A program made the translations under genes and the position numbers. Under the pieces are notes generated by a model. That model was not told where the DNA came from. It saw only the letters and a program-made list of their open reading frames with translations, and did not search any database. Positions 21,016 to 23,718 of a stretch of DNA of 23,718 bases are shown here, in pieces; the first letter of the stretch is position 1, and each line of letters opens with the position of its first letter. Source of the DNA: CAZCGA01 sp964498075. Lineage in GTDB: Bacteria > Desulfobacterota > Binatia > HRBIN30. The stretch covers positions 1 through 23,718 of the forward strand of contig CAZCGA010000105.1 in NCBI GenBank assembly GCA_964498075.1, in the 5' to 3' direction.

Positions 21016-23718
21016 ATGAACGAGGTGCGGAGATTGACCAAGCAGGGGCTGTACGACCCACGTTTCGAGCACGACGCTTGTGGCGTCGCCTTCGTGGCCA
21101 ACGTCAAGGGCGTCAAGTCGCACGACATCGTACAGAAGGGGCTGCAGGTGCTGCAGAACCTCACGCACCGCGGCGCCTGCGGCTGCGATCCGCTCACCGG
21201 TGACGGCGCCGGCATCCTCATGCAAGTGCCGCACGAGTTCCTCCACAAGGAATGCCGGGCGTTGCGCATCTCGCTCCCCGACCCCGGTGAGTATGGCGTC
21301 GGCATGGTCTTCCTGCCGCGCGACGTGGCGGAACGGAACGTCTGCGAAGAGCTCTTCGAGAAGGTCATACGCGAGGAAGGACAACGCTCGCTCGGCTGGC
21401 GTCGCGTCCCAACCGATCCCAGCACCTGCGGCGACCTGGCCCGCAAGCTCATGCCGGAGGTGCGCCAGATCTTCATCGCCCGTGGCAAAGGCGTCGACGA
21501 TACCGAAGCGCTGGAGCGCAAGCTGTACGTCATCCGCAAGCGCGTCGAGCACAGCGTGGCGGCGGATCTGCGGGACTCCGAGTCGTTCTACATCTCGAGC
21601 TTGTCGGCCCGCACGATTTGCTACAAAGGTCTGCTGCTGCCCGAGCAGATTCCACAGTTCTACGCCGACCTGGTCGATCCGGCGATGACCACAGCGCTGG
21701 CGCTGGTGCATCAGCGCTTCAGCACCAACACCTTCCCGTCGTGGGACCGTGCCCATCCGTACCGCTTCCTGGCGCACAACGGCGAGATCAACACGCTGCG
21801 CGGCAACGAGAACTGGATGCATGCCCGCGAGAAGATGTTCTCCTCGCCGCTGTTCGGGGAGGACATCGCGAAGCTGCGGCCGATCATCGATGAAGCAGGC
21901 AGCGACTCCGGCAAGTTCGACAACGCGCTCGAGCTGCTGGTGCGCAGCGGCCGCACGCTGCCGCACGCCGTCATGATGATGATCCCCGAGGCCTGGCAGA
22001 AGCACGAGAGCATGAGCGAGACCAAGCGCGCCTTTTACGAGTACCACTCCTGCTTGATAGAGCCGTGGGACGGCCCAGCGTCGATCGCCTTCACCGATGG
22101 CCGGCTCATCGGCGCGGTGCTCGACCGCAACGGCTTGCGCCCGTCGCGCTACGTCGTGACCAAGGACGGCTTCGTGGTCATGGCCTCGGAGGTCGGCGTG
22201 CTCGACATCGCCCCGGACAACGTGCTGCACAAGGACCGCCTGCAGCCCGGCCGCATGTTCCTGGTCGACACCGAGCAGGGGCGCATCATCGGCGACGAGG
22301 AGATCAAGGAAGGCATGGCGGCACGCCAGCCGTACCGCCGGTGGCTGGACGAGAATCTCGTGCAGCTCAGCAAGCTCCCCGAGCCGAAGACGTTGCCGCC
22401 GACGTACGAGCCCGACACGCTGCTCACCCGCCAGCAGGTGCACGGCTACACCAGCGAAGACCTACGCATGCTGATGGCGCCCATGGCCATCAACGGCCAG
22501 GAGGCGGTCGGCTCGATGGGCACGGACACGCCGCTGGCGGTGCTCTCGGATCGCCCGCAGCTGCTGTTCAACTACTTCAAGCAGCTGTTCGCGCAGGTGA
22601 CCAACCCGCCCATCGACCCGATCCGCGAGGACTTGGTGATGTCGGTGAAGGCCACCATCGGCTCGGAGCAGAACCTCTTCGAGGAAACCCCGCAGCACTG
22701 CCACCAGCTGGAGCTGGAGAACCCGGTCATCGGCAACGCCGAGCTGCAGAAGATCAAAGATGTCTCCGCCGGCAAGCTCCGCAGCGTCACCCTGCCCGCG
22801 CTCTTCAAGATCGCGGACGGCGGTGACGGCCTGCGCACCGCCCTTGACGAGCTGTGCCGGCAGGCCTCGGTGGCCATCGAGCAGGGCTACAGCATCATCG
22901 TGCTCTCCGACCGCGGACACGATGAGGAGCGCGGGCCCATCCCGAGCCTGCTGGCGACCGGTGCGGTGCACCATCACCTCATCCGCGAGGGAACGCGCAC
23001 GCGCTGCGGCCTCGTCGTCGAGTCCGCGGAGCCGCGCGAGGTGCACCACTTCTCCCTGCTGATCGGCTACGGCGCCGGCGCCGTCAATCCGTACCTCGCC
23101 TGCGAGACCATCATCGACATGGTCAACGACGGCCGCCTGAAAGACACCGACGCCGACACCGCCGTCGAGCAGTACCTGAAGGCGGCCAACAAGGGCGTGC
23201 TCAAGGTGATGACGAAGATGGGCATCTCCACCGTGCAGAGCTACCGCGGCGCGCAGATCTTCGAGGCCGTCGGTCTCAACCACGACGTCATCGATCGCTA
23301 CTTCACCTGGAGCGCATCGCGCATCGAAGGCGTCGGCCTCGACGTCATCGCCCGCGAGTGCGCCGAGCGCCATCATCACGCCTACGAGGTGTCGCCGGCG
23401 CTCGACGGCGATCTCGATCCCGGCGGCCAGTATCAGTGGCGCCGCCGCGGTGAGTTTCACATGTACAACCCCGAGACCGTCGCCAAGCTGCAGCACTCTT
23501 GCCGCTCCGGGAACTACAAGAAGTTCAAAGACTACTCGGCGCTGGTGAACGACCAGAACGAGAAGCTGTGCACCATCCGCGGACTGCTGAGGTTCAAAGC
23601 CGCTACACCGATTCCGATCGAGGAAGTCGAGCCGGCGACGGCGATCGTGAAACGTTTCAAGACCGGCGCGATGTCGCTCGGGTCGATCAGCCGCGAGGCC
23701 CACGAGAACCTGGCGATC
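21016..23718 (+). CDS. gltB: Glutamate synthase large (alpha) subunit, 3' end outside window
   Basis: 901 codons are present and the gene continues beyond the right edge (family length about 1500). GltB converts 2-oxoglutarate and glutamine to two glutamates, using electrons from NADPH via GltD or from ferredoxin. A 21-residue propeptide precedes the nucleophile Cys22 (E-H-D-A-C-G-V-A-F). The Ntn glutaminase domain continues with H-R-G-A, V-H-Q-R-F-S-T-N-T, L-A-H-N-G-E-I-N-T and D-R-N-G-L-R-P-S-R-Y. The central domain follows (L-L-F-N-Y-F-K-Q-L-F-A-Q-V-T-N-P-P-I-D-P), and the FMN domain begins at the very end (G-A-M-S-L-G-S-I-S). The ATG at 21016 follows AAAGGAG by 9 nt and the lrp stop by 3 nt. 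Whether the electron donor is NADPH or ferredoxin cannot be told from this part. Confidence 0.97.
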   Translation, partial: MNEVRRLTKQGLYDPRFEHDACGVAFVANVKGVKSHDIVQKGLQVLQNLTHRGACGCDPLTGDGAGILMQVPHEFLHKECRALRISLPDPGEYGVGMVFLPRDVAERNVCEELFEKVIREEGQRSLGWRRVPTDPSTCGDLARKLMPEVRQIFIARGKGVDDTEALERKLYVIRKRVEHSVAADLRDSESFYISSLSARTICYKGLLLPEQIPQFYADLVDPAMTTALALVHQRFSTNTFPSWDRAHPYRFLAHNGEINTLRGNENWMHAREKMFSSPLFGEDIAKLRPIIDEAGSDSGKFDNALELLVRSGRTLPHAVMMMIPEAWQKHESMSETKRAFYEYHSCLIEPWDGPASIAFTDGRLIGAVLDRNGLRPSRYVVTKDGFVVMASEVGVLDIAPDNVLHKDRLQPGRMFLVDTEQGRIIGDEEIKEGMAARQPYRRWLDENLVQLSKLPEPKTLPPTYEPDTLLTRQQVHGYTSEDLRMLMAPMAINGQEAVGSMGTDTPLAVLSDRPQLLFNYFKQLFAQVTNPPIDPIREDLVMSVKATIGSEQNLFEETPQHCHQLELENPVIGNAELQKIKDVSAGKLRSVTLPALFKIADGGDGLRTALDELCRQASVAIEQGYSIIVLSDRGHDEERGPIPSLLATGAVHHHLIREGTRTRCGLVVESAEPREVHHFSLLIGYGAGAVNPYLACETIIDMVNDGRLKDTDADTAVEQYLKAANKGVLKVMTKMGISTVQSYRGAQIFEAVGLNHDVIDRYFTWSASRIEGVGLDVIARECAERHHHAYEVSPALDGDLDPGGQYQWRRRGEFHMYNPETVAKLQHSCRSGNYKKFKDYSALVNDQNEKLCTIRGLLRFKAATPIPIEEVEPATAIVKRFKTGAMSLGSISREAHENLAI

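Noticed and set aside
20473..22443. 656-residue open frame on the minus strand opposite lrp and gltB
   Set aside because: It is the antisense shadow of two clear genes; its His/Arg/Val/Leu-rich composition fits no family and results from GC-biased codons. The long minus-strand frame at 22462-23703 is rejected for the same reason.

Overview
The window is a GC-rich, gene-dense bacterial chromosome segment. Gene content suggests an environmental, respiring, Gram-negative-like bacterium with deltaproteobacterial or Candidatus Binatota-like flavour: HflK/HflC, lipoyl assembly, a PerR-controlled rubrerythrin operon, lipoproteins, AOR-type electron-transfer proteins and a large-type glutamate synthase. 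This placement is inference from gene content only; there is no rRNA or other strong phylogenetic marker. No tRNA, rRNA, CRISPR array or intact insertion sequence was seen.

Layout. (1) 1-1069, minus: hflK, translationally coupled to hflC, which runs off the left edge. (2) 1255-4075: an unsettled accessory patch with a small lipoprotein, a frameshifted ECF sigma factor with a SnoaL-type tail, an unusual SRPBCC-PDZ fusion protein, a TetR-operator-like palindrome and a decayed DUF3089 hydrolase fragment. (3) 4123-5630: lipB-lipA with 4-nt overlap. (4) 5745-6350: a CPFC-type GST/SspA-like protein. (5) 6396-7953: a peroxide/iron stress operon of rubrerythrin, DUF3501 and a PerR-like Fur regulator carrying all five PerR metal-ligand positions, preceded by a perfect 7-1-7 Fur/PerR-type palindrome. 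(6) 8018-10090: a cupredoxin-like lipoprotein, convergent with a PuuD-like membrane protein and a separate c-type cytochrome lipoprotein. (7) 10215-10859: a stand-alone LON-domain protein.

(8) 11006-15769, plus: a probable operon of rhodanese-E1 (MoeB/ThiF-like), Fe-S type PurF, a four-cluster ferredoxin, an FAD/NAD oxidoreductase and a MoaD/ThiS-like protein with a C-terminal Gly-Gly-Val. Ferredoxin, FAD protein and MoaD-like protein together recall the accessory set of tungsten aldehyde oxidoreductases (AorA/AorC/AorD type), but no catalytic subunit is present here. G-rich, potentially quadruplex-forming repeats lie at both ends of the cluster. (9) 15776-17174, minus: a truncated MazF-like toxin remnant and a metal-dependent amidohydrolase. 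(10) 17454-20290: a tandem-domain SagB-type nitroreductase and an MFS exporter-like protein. (11) 20467-23718: an Lrp/AsnC regulator 3 nt upstream of gltB, which runs off the right edge.

Most of the window is housekeeping metabolism. The items most worth a second look are the self-contained PerR regulon, the AOR-like redox and sulfur-carrier cluster without its catalytic subunit, the split PuuD/cytochrome pair, the SRPBCC-PDZ fusion, and the hairpin/G-quadruplex element over the MoaD-like gene's ribosome binding site.
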